NCBI GenBank assembly: GCA_020634815.1
Contig: JACKBA010000011.1
Location: 62,001-126,000, forward strand
Length of the DNA stretch: 64,000 nucleotides
Origin: Caldilineaceae bacterium
GTDB taxonomy: Bacteria; Chloroflexota; Anaerolineae; Caldilineales; Caldilineaceae
Direction of reading: 5' to 3'
Positions 44,022 through 51,840 of this stretch are shown one piece after another. A program made the position numbers and the translations under genes. Every line of letters begins with the position of its first letter. Position 1 is the first letter of the stretch. The notes under the pieces are model-generated. The model had not been told where the DNA came from. It worked only from the letters and a program-made list of their open reading frames with translations, and made no database searches.

Positions 44022-44146
44022 ATTGGAGACTGAGAGATTAGAAGATTGGAGATTAGGAGATTGGAGATTAGGAGATTGGCGGCATGTACACGATCTCCAA
44101 TCTCCAATCTCCAGTCTCAAATCTCTAATCTCTAATCTCTACTCTC
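44022..44146. repeat. GGAGATT-type low-complexity inverted repeat
   Basis: The left arm (about 44022-44079) is built from GATTGGAGATTAGGA words repeated in tandem, the right arm (about 44092-44146) from their complement AATCTCC/AATCTCT. Folded, the spacer makes a long imperfect hairpin between the LarA-like gene and the solute-binding gene. The same words occur at 7899-7933 and 47471-47491. Confidence 0.9.
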
Positions 44147-45466
44147 CTATTTCTCCGGCATCTCCCACGGACTCACTAACTTGCCCTCTTCATCGAATTG
44201 CAGCGCCACCTCGCGCACCAGGCGCAGATGGGCGCTTTCCTCCACGGTCTGGCGCAGGTTCGGGCTGACCCAAAGCTGGCGCAGCTTGCTGGTATTGTTG
44301 ATCCAGACCCACGTCGCCTGGGGCGCGGGCTCGCCGCAGCAGCGTAGCGCAACCTCCAGCGCGCGGCGGTCGTCAGCCATGGTGATGGGCACGTTGACGC
44401 GCTGCATGCCGAAGATGCCCGACGTCACCGAGTTGGTGTAGGTCGCCACCCAGTCGATGCGGTTGACCGCGCGCAGCGTTGTGACGTTGCCCAGGCCGAT
44501 ACCGGCCGCGTTGCCGTGGCTCTCGTCCGAAATGTTGAGCACGGCGATGACGGCCACGTCGGGCTTGTGATCCTCCGCCATGCGCGGGATCATGAGGCGG
44601 CCCACGACGTTGGTATCCATGCCCGTGCCGCTGAAGTTCTTGCCGATCTCCTTGATGACCAGGATGTCGATGGCATCGAAGGGTAGCCGCGGCATGAGCA
44701 CGCGCGCCTTCTCCAGCAGCGCGGTCTCGACCGGCGTGCCGACCTCGGTCACATCCAGCGCGTGCACCTCGGCCGTCTCGCCAAAGGCATTCTCCAACAG
44801 CGCCACGCCGCCGACGAGGTTGGTATTGGCCTCGTAGATGCGCGCGGCCGGTGCCAGGAAGCGGATAAAGCCGCGCGCACCGTACACATGCACGAGCTGG
44901 GCGCCCGTATCCTTGCCCATGCCGATGACTGCCATCTTGGCCAGCCCGCTCTCGATCTGGCCGTGAAAGTCGGTGTGCGGCTTGACGCGGTTGACGAGCA
45001 GCGTGGCATCGGCCGCCGCGGCGTTGGCATCCTGGTAGAGCGGCGGGCCGTCGGGCAGCCGGCCGATCTCCTTGACCTCCATGGTGGCCAGGATCTCGGC
45101 GCCCACGCTCTCCGGCGTCACGCCCAGGCTGGCGAGCATTTCGATCTGGCCGGGCGCGGTGGCGCCGCCGTGGCTGCCCATGGCCGGGAAGACGAAGGGA
45201 TCGGCGCCGGCTGCGCGCACTTCCTCCACCACCGCGCGCACGATGACGGGCAGGTTGCTGATGCCGCGGCTGCCCGCACCCACGGCAACGCGCATGCCGG
45301 GCCTGATGCGCTGCATGGGCTTGCTGCCGCGCAGCGCCGCTCGCACCGCCGCCGGGATGTCGTCGATGCGCGGGGCATCGAAGTGCTGCTCGACCTCCAG
45401 CAAGGTCTCCGGGAGTTGCGCCGGAAAGCGCAGTCCGCTCACCTGCTCGACAAGATGCTCATTCAT
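44147..45466 (-). CDS. LarA-like/DUF2088 protein, putative nickel-pincer racemase or epimerase
   Basis: The 439-residue product belongs to the lactate-racemase-domain superfamily. AVGAGSRGISNLPVIVRAVV and FVFPAMGSHGGATAPGQIEM are the N-domain nucleotide/cofactor loops. LVNRVKPHTDFHGQIESGLAK and MAVIGMGKDTGAQ correspond to the His and Lys that hold the nickel-pincer cofactor in LarA. LVIKEIGKNFSGTGMDTNVVG is a further conserved loop. LarA racemises lactate, and relatives act on other 2-hydroxy acids and sugar acids. In this operon a 2-epimerisation of a sugar acid is plausible. Cofactor genes larB/C/E are not in the window. Confidence 0.75.
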   Translation of the reverse strand: MNEHLVEQVSGLRFPAQLPETLLEVEQHFDAPRIDDIPAAVRAALRGSKPMQRIRPGMRVAVGAGSRGISNLPVIVRAVVEEVRAAGADPFVFPAMGSHGGATAPGQIEMLASLGVTPESVGAEILATMEVKEIGRLPDGPPLYQDANAAAADATLLVNRVKPHTDFHGQIESGLAKMAVIGMGKDTGAQLVHVYGARGFIRFLAPAARIYEANTNLVGGVALLENAFGETAEVHALDVTEVGTPVETALLEKARVLMPRLPFDAIDILVIKEIGKNFSGTGMDTNVVGRLMIPRMAEDHKPDVAVIAVLNISDESHGNAAGIGLGNVTTLRAVNRIDWVATYTNSVTSGIFGMQRVNVPITMADDRRALEVALRCCGEPAPQATWVWINNTSKLRQLWVSPNLRQTVEESAHLRLVREVALQFDEEGKLVSPWEMPEK

Positions 45467-45500
45467 AGTTCCCGCCTGTCTCCATCAAAATAGAAGTGCT

Positions 45501-45629
45501 TTGACACAGAGGCGCGGAGGAAGAGGAGAATGCGCAGAGAAAGCCAAAGTGTGTCGGCCGATCTCCCCTGCTCCTCGTCTCCCTATCTCCCCCTCTGCGT
45601 ACCTTTGCGCCTTTGCGTCTCTGCGTCAA
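45501..45629. repeat. Imperfect inverted repeat, TTGACRCAGAGRCGC arms
   Basis: TTGACACAGAGGCGC (45501-45515) matches the complement of 45615-45629 at 13 of 15 bases. Inward, GAGGAAGAGGAG on the left and CTCCTC/CCTCTGCG on the right extend the pairing. It occupies the spacer between the KGPDC-like and LarA-like genes. Confidence 0.85.
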
Positions 45630-45636
45630 GACTGCC

Positions 45637-46326
<690 letters not shown>

Positions 46327-46362
46327 AGATTTGGTTCATAGCCTCATGCTGGAAGAAAGTGA

Positions 46363-46389
46363 CAACTCGCCCCTCGCAACTCGCCCCTC
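46363..46389. repeat. Tandem CAACTCGCCCCTCG
   Basis: The 14-base word CAACTCGCCCCTCG is present in two adjacent copies (the second lacks its last base), overlapping the stop of the dehydrogenase gene. Its core is the complement of the GAGGGGCGAG words at 7817-7879. Confidence 0.7.
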
Positions 46390-47425
46390 ATTCATACACC
46401 AGCACCGACTTCACGTTCTCGCCGACCTCCATGGCATGGAAGCCCACCTCCCAGTCGTCGAGCGGGTAGACGCCGCCGATCATGGGGTCGAGGTTGAGCT
46501 GGCCGGTCGCCATCAGGTTCAGCACGCGCTCCCACGTGGCGTAGGTATGGCTGAAGGAGCCTTGCAGCGTGGCGGCCTTGGCCACCAGCGGGTCAAGGCT
46601 GAAGTTCAGCGCCTGCGGCCCCCAGCCGATCTTGACGACGGTGCCCAGCGGTCGCACCAGCTCCATGGCTTGCTTGAGCGCCGCGCTGACACCCGTACAG
46701 TCGACGACGACATCGGCGCCAAAGCCGTCCCCCAGCTTGTGGAGCACGCCGGCCGCGTCGCTCTGCTGCACGTTCACCGTGTAGTCAGCGCCCAGTTCCT
46801 CTGCCACCTCCAGCCGCTGCGTGTCCACGTCGGTGCCCAGCATGATGATCGTGCTGGCGCCGGAGATGCGCGCAACTTGCAGCGCCATGACACCGATGGT
46901 GCCCGCGCCCTGGATCACGACGGTGTCGCCCGGCTTGACGCGCGCGTTGACGGTCAGTGCCTGCGTGGCCACGCAGGCCGGCTCGGTGAGCGCGGCGTGC
47001 TCGAACGAGACCCCGCGCGGGATGCGGTGCAGGATCGACGGGCGCACGGCCACATATCTGGTCATGGCGCCGTCGATGAGGTTGCCGTAGCCCTTGCGGT
47101 GCGGGCACATGTGGTAGGCGCCGGTCAGGCAGTAGGTGCACTGGCCGCAGACGAAGGCCGCCGTCTCCACCGCCACGCGCTCGCCCTCCGCCCAGCCGGC
47201 CACGTTCTCGCCGACATCGACGATGGTGCCGGCCCACTCGTGCCCCAGGATCACCGGGCACTGGATGGTCCAGCTCTGGTTCTCATGCCAAAGGTGGATG
47301 TCGCTGCCACACACGCCGACCGCGCCCACCTCCACCAATACTTGATCCGGGCTGATCGCGGGTTCAGCGACTTCCTGCACCGCCACATTGCCGGGCTGCC
47401 GCCCGTACTTCACGACTGCACGCAT
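46388..47425 (-). CDS. Zinc-dependent medium-chain dehydrogenase (polyol/sugar type)
   Basis: The 345-residue MDR protein has AGGTG before its ATG. Catalytic zinc ligands lie in VGVCGSDIHLWH (Cys) and VILGHEWAGTIVD (His-Glu). The structural zinc lobe is CGQCTYCLTGAYHMC with four Cys. NAD-binding is VVIQGAGTIGVMALQVA, and the following LGTDVDTQRLEVA acidic residue favours NAD over NADP. Relatives are sorbitol, threonine and L-idonate/galactitol dehydrogenases. Its place in the LacI operon suggests oxidation of a sugar, polyol or sugar acid. Confidence 0.92.
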   Translation of the reverse strand: MRAVVKYGRQPGNVAVQEVAEPAISPDQVLVEVGAVGVCGSDIHLWHENQSWTIQCPVILGHEWAGTIVDVGENVAGWAEGERVAVETAAFVCGQCTYCLTGAYHMCPHRKGYGNLIDGAMTRYVAVRPSILHRIPRGVSFEHAALTEPACVATQALTVNARVKPGDTVVIQGAGTIGVMALQVARISGASTIIMLGTDVDTQRLEVAEELGADYTVNVQQSDAAGVLHKLGDGFGADVVVDCTGVSAALKQAMELVRPLGTVVKIGWGPQALNFSLDPLVAKAATLQGSFSHTYATWERVLNLMATGQLNLDPMIGGVYPLDDWEVGFHAMEVGENVKSVLVYE

Positions 47426-47470
47426 AGGACACCTGCTTCAATCAATGAGATTGAGTGAATCTGTGATTTT

Positions 47471-47549
47471 GAGATTGGAGACTGGAGATTATGCTCATCT
47501 GTATCTATCCGCGTTCATCCGCCCAATCCGCGTCATCCGCGGTCTATTC
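47471..47549. repeat. GGAGATT and ATCCGCG low-complexity words
   Basis: GAGATTGGAGACTGGAGATTA (47471-47491) repeats the word of the 44022 hairpin. It is followed by four spaced copies of ATCCGC/TCCGCG up to about 47549, overlapping the end of the isomerase gene. This spacer has no complementary arm, so it may be half of a hairpin element. Confidence 0.75.
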
Positions 47550-48449
47550 CTGCGTATCCGACGCGAAATATCGGTCGCGCATGCGCTTGAGAAAGTCGAT
47601 GGACTCTTTCATTTCGCCCATGCCGTTCATGCCGTCCTCGATGCTGATCCAGCCCTGGTAGTCGACCGACTTGAGGATGGCGAAGATGCGGTCGTAGTCG
47701 TTGAGCCCCTTGCCGGTGACGCCGTGCTTGAGCTTGGCAAAGTAGCCGATGGTGCCGTCAGTCTGGCGCAGGTCGTCGAGCGTGGCGCCGGGCTCCAGAT
47801 AGCGGTCGCTGGCGTGCATGGTGACGACACGATCCTTGACCCGCTCCAGCAGTTCGATGGGGTCGTCGCCGGCGACGATGGCATTCGACGGGTCGTACTG
47901 CACGCCAAAGTGGGTGCGGTCGTCGATGGCGCCGACGATCTCCAGAAAGACATCCATCTTCTGGGCAAATTCGGGCCACAGCCAATAGCCGTCCTTGTAG
48001 TGATTTTCCATGGCCAGCACGACATCATATTCCCGGGCGACGGGCAGCAGCGCGTTGATCGACTCCACGACCCACTCGACGCCCTGTGCGCGCGGCACCT
48101 CCGGGTAGCGCTGCCCGCTGAGGATGCGGCAGGCGGCGCGCGGCCCGCCCAGCCGGCGCGTCACGCGGATCATCTCCGCCTCGTGGTCGCGGGCGCGCTG
48201 GCGGGCATCCGGGTCCGGGTTGGTGAAGTCGGGCGAGCAGCAGAGCATGGGCATGGCGCAGCCGGTGGCCGCAATCGCCTCGCCGACGCGGTCGATGTAG
48301 GCGTCATCCAGGCTGGTGAAGAAACCTTCGTACATCTCCAGCCCCTCGGCGCCGAGCGGCCGCGCCATCTCGATCCAGTCGAAGACGGACATGGTGCGGT
48401 GCTGGGAAATCTCGTCAAGGTAACACTTGGGAAAGGCGGCTATTTTCAT
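47544..48449 (-). CDS. Sugar phosphate isomerase/epimerase (IolE/xylose-isomerase-like)
   Basis: A 301-residue TIM barrel. LGAEGLEMYEGFF and VLAMENHYKDGYWL carry the metal-binding Glu residues, FGVQYDPSNAIVAGDDP the Asp/Asn, VVTMHASDRYLEPG the His, and GWISIEDGMNGMGE the last Glu. The protein is only distantly similar to the isomerase gene at 23998. The start lies 3 bases after the lacI stop, so it is probably coupled to it. It likely isomerises or epimerises the sugar imported by the operon. Confidence 0.85.
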   Translation of the reverse strand: MKIAAFPKCYLDEISQHRTMSVFDWIEMARPLGAEGLEMYEGFFTSLDDAYIDRVGEAIAATGCAMPMLCCSPDFTNPDPDARQRARDHEAEMIRVTRRLGGPRAACRILSGQRYPEVPRAQGVEWVVESINALLPVAREYDVVLAMENHYKDGYWLWPEFAQKMDVFLEIVGAIDDRTHFGVQYDPSNAIVAGDDPIELLERVKDRVVTMHASDRYLEPGATLDDLRQTDGTIGYFAKLKHGVTGKGLNDYDRIFAILKSVDYQGWISIEDGMNGMGEMKESIDFLKRMRDRYFASDTQE

Positions 48450-48452
48450 CGG

Positions 48453-49496
48453 TTAACAAGCCTTGTCAAGGTGGGCGCAACTCGCCCGCTCGATCAACTC
48501 CGCCGGCAGCGTCACGATGGGATAATTCGCCGTGCCGTTGCGCTCGGTGCTCTGCCCGTTCATGGCCGCCATCAGCAAGTCGACCGCGCAACGGCAGATC
48601 TCCGCGGTGGCGTGGCGCACCGCGGTCAGTGGCGGTGCAACGAGCGCCAGCCACGGCAGGTCGTCAAAGGCGATGAACGAGAGTTCGCGTGGGCACTGCC
48701 GGCCCAACTCCCGCATAGCAGCGACGACGCCCAGCGTCATGACGTGGTTGGCGGCGATGAGCGCGGTGGGCGGGTCGCGGCGGGCCAGCAGCGCCAGTGT
48801 GCCCTGCAAGGCTGCTTCCTGATGCGAGTCTACGGTGACGGCCAGCGACGGGTCGGGGGTAATGTCTGCCTCAGCCAGCGCCTGGCGGTAGCCGGCAAAG
48901 CGACCGGTCACCGTCGACAGTGCCTGGTGGCGGCCCAGGATGGCGATGCGGGTGTGGCCGCGGTCGAGCAGATAGCGTGTCGCTGCATAGCCTGCCCGCA
49001 CGTTGTCGGTCTCTACGGTCGGTCCCCACGGCTGCGGCGGGCGGCGGTCGATAAAGACGGCCGGGATGTGATGGTGCTGGAGTTCGGCATAGACGGGCAG
49101 GTCGGCGCCGGTGGGCGCGACGAGCACGCCGTCGACGCGACGCTCGAGCAGCAGGTGCAGGTAGTAGGCTTCCTTCTCGGGCTGCTCGTCGGTGCTGCAG
49201 ACGACCAGGCTGCGCCCCTGCTGCCAGAGCAGATCCTCCACGCCGCGGATGATACCGGCGAAAAAGGGGTTGAGCACGTCGGCCACGACGACGCCCACGG
49301 TGTAGGTGCGCCGCGTGGTCAGGCTGCGGGCGATGGCGCTGGGGCGGTAGTTGAGCCGCCGCGCGGCGTCGAGCACGGCCTGGCGGGTTGCTTCGGAGAC
49401 GGGCCGCGTGTCGTTGAAGACATGCGAAACCGTCGCCGTACTCACGTTGGCCGCGCGCGCTACATCGCGAATGGTCGACACCGACTGTTTGCGCAT
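48453..49496 (-). CDS. LacI-family transcriptional repressor
   Basis: The 347-residue regulator has a classical LacI HTH, TIRDVARAANVSTATVSHVF, with the hinge helix RPSAIARSLTTRRTYTVGVV, followed by a periplasmic-binding-like effector domain (GVLVAPTGADLPVYAE, ERRVDGVLVA, AFDDLPWLALVAPPLT). It is the first gene of the eight-gene sugar operon (49496 to 40769). A palindrome TAACCGGTTA lies 22 bases upstream of its start, consistent with autoregulation and derepression by the operon's sugar or an intermediate. Confidence 0.96.
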   Translation of the reverse strand: MRKQSVSTIRDVARAANVSTATVSHVFNDTRPVSEATRQAVLDAARRLNYRPSAIARSLTTRRTYTVGVVVADVLNPFFAGIIRGVEDLLWQQGRSLVVCSTDEQPEKEAYYLHLLLERRVDGVLVAPTGADLPVYAELQHHHIPAVFIDRRPPQPWGPTVETDNVRAGYAATRYLLDRGHTRIAILGRHQALSTVTGRFAGYRQALAEADITPDPSLAVTVDSHQEAALQGTLALLARRDPPTALIAANHVMTLGVVAAMRELGRQCPRELSFIAFDDLPWLALVAPPLTAVRHATAEICRCAVDLLMAAMNGQSTERNGTANYPIVTLPAELIERASCAHLDKAC

Positions 49497-49808
49497 AAGC
49501 GAGAATTTGGGAGCGGTTAACCGGTTACGTCATCGGCGTAACCAGTCTAGCGCACGCGGGGAGGGGTGTCAAGCGGCGGCGCTGGCTTTTTTGCCTCCTG
49601 TGTTCACCTTGCTCTAGCAAAACGATTAAGCCTGCTAAAGCGCGCCGGCAAATGTCACCGCATTTTGAATTGTAAGATTCCCTTCATAACGCATGCCCCT
49701 CTCCCCCTAGTCTTACACTGCCCGGACGGCACGACACGACGGCGTGTCGCATGCCATGCCGGATTAACGCAACACAATCTCGGGATCATTCCGTACAAAG
49801 GAGTCTTG
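49497..49808. other. 312-base divergent spacer between lacI and the ferric binding-protein gene
   Basis: No gene is supported. It contains the LacI-type palindrome at 49518-49527. Near the right end AAAGGAG precedes ATG 49809. A weak TTGAAT near 49671 followed by ATAACG may be a promoter, but the spacing is poor. Confidence 0.5.
49518..49527. promoter_or_regulatory. LacI-type operator TAACCGGTTA
   Basis: A perfect 10-bp palindrome with a central CG, as in LacI/GalR operators, lies 22 bases before the lacI start codon. It is embedded in CGGTTAACCGGTTACG, so two half-sites overlap. Confidence 0.7.
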
Positions 49809-50882
49809 ATGGAAAACAGAATGCTGAATCGCCTTGTCGTGCCGTTCTTGCTTGCCGTCATCGTGCTGGCGGGCTGTGCCGCGCCAGCCGCCCCCACCCC
49901 TGCGGCGCCCACCGCCTCCAACGCGGGCGCAGCGGAGGATGTGACGGCTGGTGAGTTGATCGTCTATACCTCGCGTTCCGAATCGCTCTTCAAACCTGTG
50001 ATCGAGGCCTTCAACCAGGTCTACCCCGACGTCAAGGTGACGATGCTGACCGGCAGCAACGGCGAACTGGCAGCCAAACTGCTCGAGGAGCGCGCCAACC
50101 CGCAGGCCGACCTGCTCGTCAACAGCGACACGCTGACGATGGAGAGCCTGGCCGAGCAGGGGCTCTTTGCGCCCAACGATTCGCCCGCAGTGACGGCGGT
50201 GCCGGAGAGCCTCCGTGCCGACGATGGGAATTGGGTGGCGCTGACGCTGCGCCCGCGCGTCATCATGTACAACACCGACCTCGTGACGCCGGAAGAGGCG
50301 CCGCAGACGATGATGGATCTCACCGACCCGCAGTGGCAGGGACAGCTTGGCGCGGCAGACAGCCGCAACGGCGCCATGGTGGCGCAGTTGGTTGCCATGC
50401 GCCACCTGCTCGGTGAGGAGGCCATGACCGCCTTCGTGCAGGGGCTGGTTGCCAACGACACGCAGTGGTTCGGCGGCCACACCGACGTACGTAAGGCCGT
50501 CGGCGCCGGCGAGCTGGCCGTTGGGCTGGTCAACCACTACTACTATCACCTCTCTCTGGCCGAGGGCGCGCCGGTGGCCGTGGTCTATCCGGATCAGGAA
50601 GAGGGCGGCACAGGGCTGATCGTCAACAGCACCAATGCCGGCGTCATCGACGGCGCCCGTCATCCGGAACTGGCGCAGCTCTTCATCGACTTCATGCTCT
50701 CGCCTGAAGGGCAGAAGGTCTACGCCGACCTGAACTTCGAGTATCCGGTGACGCCCGGCGTGGCGACCGCCGAGGGCGTGCCACCGCTGGACGATTTCAA
50801 GCTGGCGGATGTGACGCTGAAGACCATGTGGGAGGAACTGGAGCCGACCCAGCAGGCAGCGCAGGCGGCCGGGCTGCCTTGA
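49809..50882 (+). CDS. Ferric-iron-type ABC solute-binding lipoprotein
   Basis: ATG 49809 has AAAGGAG upstream; the product has 357 residues. Signal and lipobox: VVPFLLAVIVLAGC, then an Ala/Pro linker. The fold is that of FbpA/FutA: GELIVYTSRSESLFKPVIEA, MLTGSNGELAAKLLEER, and VNHYYYHLSL with the Tyr cluster that coordinates iron in FbpA. A TA-like pair separates it from its permease and ATPase genes. It should bind Fe3+ or a related anion-like ligand outside the membrane. Confidence 0.9.
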   Translation: MENRMLNRLVVPFLLAVIVLAGCAAPAAPTPAAPTASNAGAAEDVTAGELIVYTSRSESLFKPVIEAFNQVYPDVKVTMLTGSNGELAAKLLEERANPQADLLVNSDTLTMESLAEQGLFAPNDSPAVTAVPESLRADDGNWVALTLRPRVIMYNTDLVTPEEAPQTMMDLTDPQWQGQLGAADSRNGAMVAQLVAMRHLLGEEAMTAFVQGLVANDTQWFGGHTDVRKAVGAGELAVGLVNHYYYHLSLAEGAPVAVVYPDQEEGGTGLIVNSTNAGVIDGARHPELAQLFIDFMLSPEGQKVYADLNFEYPVTPGVATAEGVPPLDDFKLADVTLKTMWEELEPTQQAAQAAGLP

Positions 50883-50914
50883 GTCTACGGAGCACCGTTT
50901 GACTGAAATGCCCT

Positions 50915-51016
50915 ACCACGAAGACACCAGGGACACGAAGAGGCACGAAGAAGTCGGTGGCCCGATGCTGCCAGGTCGTTCTTTGTGCTGCTCGGTGCGC
51001 TTCGTGTCTTCATGAT
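50915..51016. repeat. ACGAAGACAC-type low-complexity inverted repeat
   Basis: Arms 50915-50952 and 50979-51016 are 38 bases each. The left (ACCACGAAGACACCAGG...) pairs imperfectly with the right (...GCTTCGTGTCTTCATGAT) over the full arm. It lies right after the binding-protein gene. The word CACGAAGACAC is one I recall as common in intergenic hairpins of Chloroflexota and other bacteria. Confidence 0.85.
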
Positions 51017-51061
51017 TTGGGCTTCAGGTGCGGCACAGGGCGGCGTCCTGCCGTTTGCCTG

Positions 51062-51070
51062 TGATACAAT
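51062..51070 (+). promoter_or_regulatory. Extended -10 promoter for the DUF433/DUF5615 pair
   Basis: TG-A-TACAAT ends 49 bases before ATG 51120. The string TGTGATACAAT is identical to that at 1674-1684. It shows that the pair has its own promoter inside the iron-transport locus. Confidence 0.45.
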
Positions 51071-51119
51071 ATCGCTCTGTATCGACTGGGCGAGAGTAAG
51101 TTCAGAAAATAACCGGATC

Positions 51120-51428
51120 ATGATTGCGACCGCATATCCATACATCACAATAGACGAAAATGGGACGCCCTGCATCTCAGGCACCACGATGAAACTCGTT
51201 GAGTTGATTCTGGATAATATCGCCTACGGCTGGAGCCCTGAGGAGCTGCACTTCCAGCATCCATACCTGAGTATGGGACAGATCCACTCTGCCCTGGCCT
51301 ATTACTGGGATCACAAACAGGCGGTTGATCAGGATATCGAACGGCGACTTGCGTTAGTCAACTCAATCGAGCGCAAACTCCCGCCCAGCCGGCTGGATGA
51401 ACGTCTGCGCAAGAAAGGATTGCTCTGA
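51120..51428 (+). CDS. DUF433 antitoxin-type protein
   Basis: The 102-residue protein starts MIATAYPYITIDENGTPCIS, and the DUF433 signature I recall is I-x-x-D-x-x-G-x-P-x-I-x-G-T-x, seen here as DENGTPCISGTTMKLVELIL. The following GWSPEELHFQHPYLSMGQIH is the family's HTH-like 'SPEEL....P.LS..Q....L.Y' region. Such proteins act as antitoxins or repressors for DUF5615 toxins. The stop codon abuts the GTG of the next gene, so the two are cotranslated. The start could lie further up, at 50985, but this would translate the intergenic hairpin. Confidence 0.87.
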   Translation: MIATAYPYITIDENGTPCISGTTMKLVELILDNIAYGWSPEELHFQHPYLSMGQIHSALAYYWDHKQAVDQDIERRLALVNSIERKLPPSRLDERLRKKGLL

Positions 51429-51776
51429 GTGACCCTGGCTTTGTACATGGATCATCATGTGCCGCGCCAGATTACGCAAGGCTTGCGACTGCGTGGGATA
51501 GATGTCATTACTGCTCTCGAGGATGATGCGCATGAGTTGGAAGATGCCGATCTGCTCAAGCGTGCGACCGAACTGAACCGCGTGCTATTTACGCGAGACG
51601 ACGACCTTCTCGTACTGGCGCGCGAATGGCAGACGTCGGGGGTGTTTTTCGCAGGGGTTGTCTACGCCCATCAATTGCGTGTTTCTATCGGCGCATGTGT
51701 TGAGGATCTCTCGATCATCGCGCAGGCTGGAGAGCCGGACGACCTGGCGAATAGTGTGCGGTTTCTTCCCCTATGA
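51429..51776 (+). CDS. DUF5615 PIN-like toxin-type protein
   Basis: The 115-residue product starts at GTG 51429 directly after the antitoxin stop. It has the Mut7-C/PIN-like pattern: LALYMDHHVPRQITQGLRLRG with the first Asp, DVITALEDDAHELEDADLLK, and RVLFTRDDDLLVLAREW carrying the Asp-rich active loop (TRDDD). PIN-like toxins cleave RNA. The pair sits between the ferric binding-protein and permease genes and probably inserted into that operon. Confidence 0.87.
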   Translation: MTLALYMDHHVPRQITQGLRLRGIDVITALEDDAHELEDADLLKRATELNRVLFTRDDDLLVLAREWQTSGVFFAGVVYAHQLRVSIGACVEDLSIIAQAGEPDDLANSVRFLPL

Positions 51777-51840
51777 GTATGCCCCAGATGGTCAAGTTTG
51801 AAACGAGCCGGTGTCGCCCCGGTATGTTGATAATGCCGGT

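Noticed and set aside
43974..44120. N-terminal extension of the sugar-binding protein up to 44120
   Set aside because: It translates the hairpin repeat (SPNLQSPNLQ); the lipoprotein signal begins at ATG 43973 behind AGGAGG.
44022..44146. Possible CRISPR array or attachment site
   Set aside because: Words of 7-15 bases repeat without unique spacers and form an inverted repeat; no integrase is near.
47388..49520. 710-codon plus-strand frame across the lacI and isomerase genes
   Set aside because: It is antisense to two genes with clear motifs and is rich in His, Arg, Gly and Gln, typical of a shadow.
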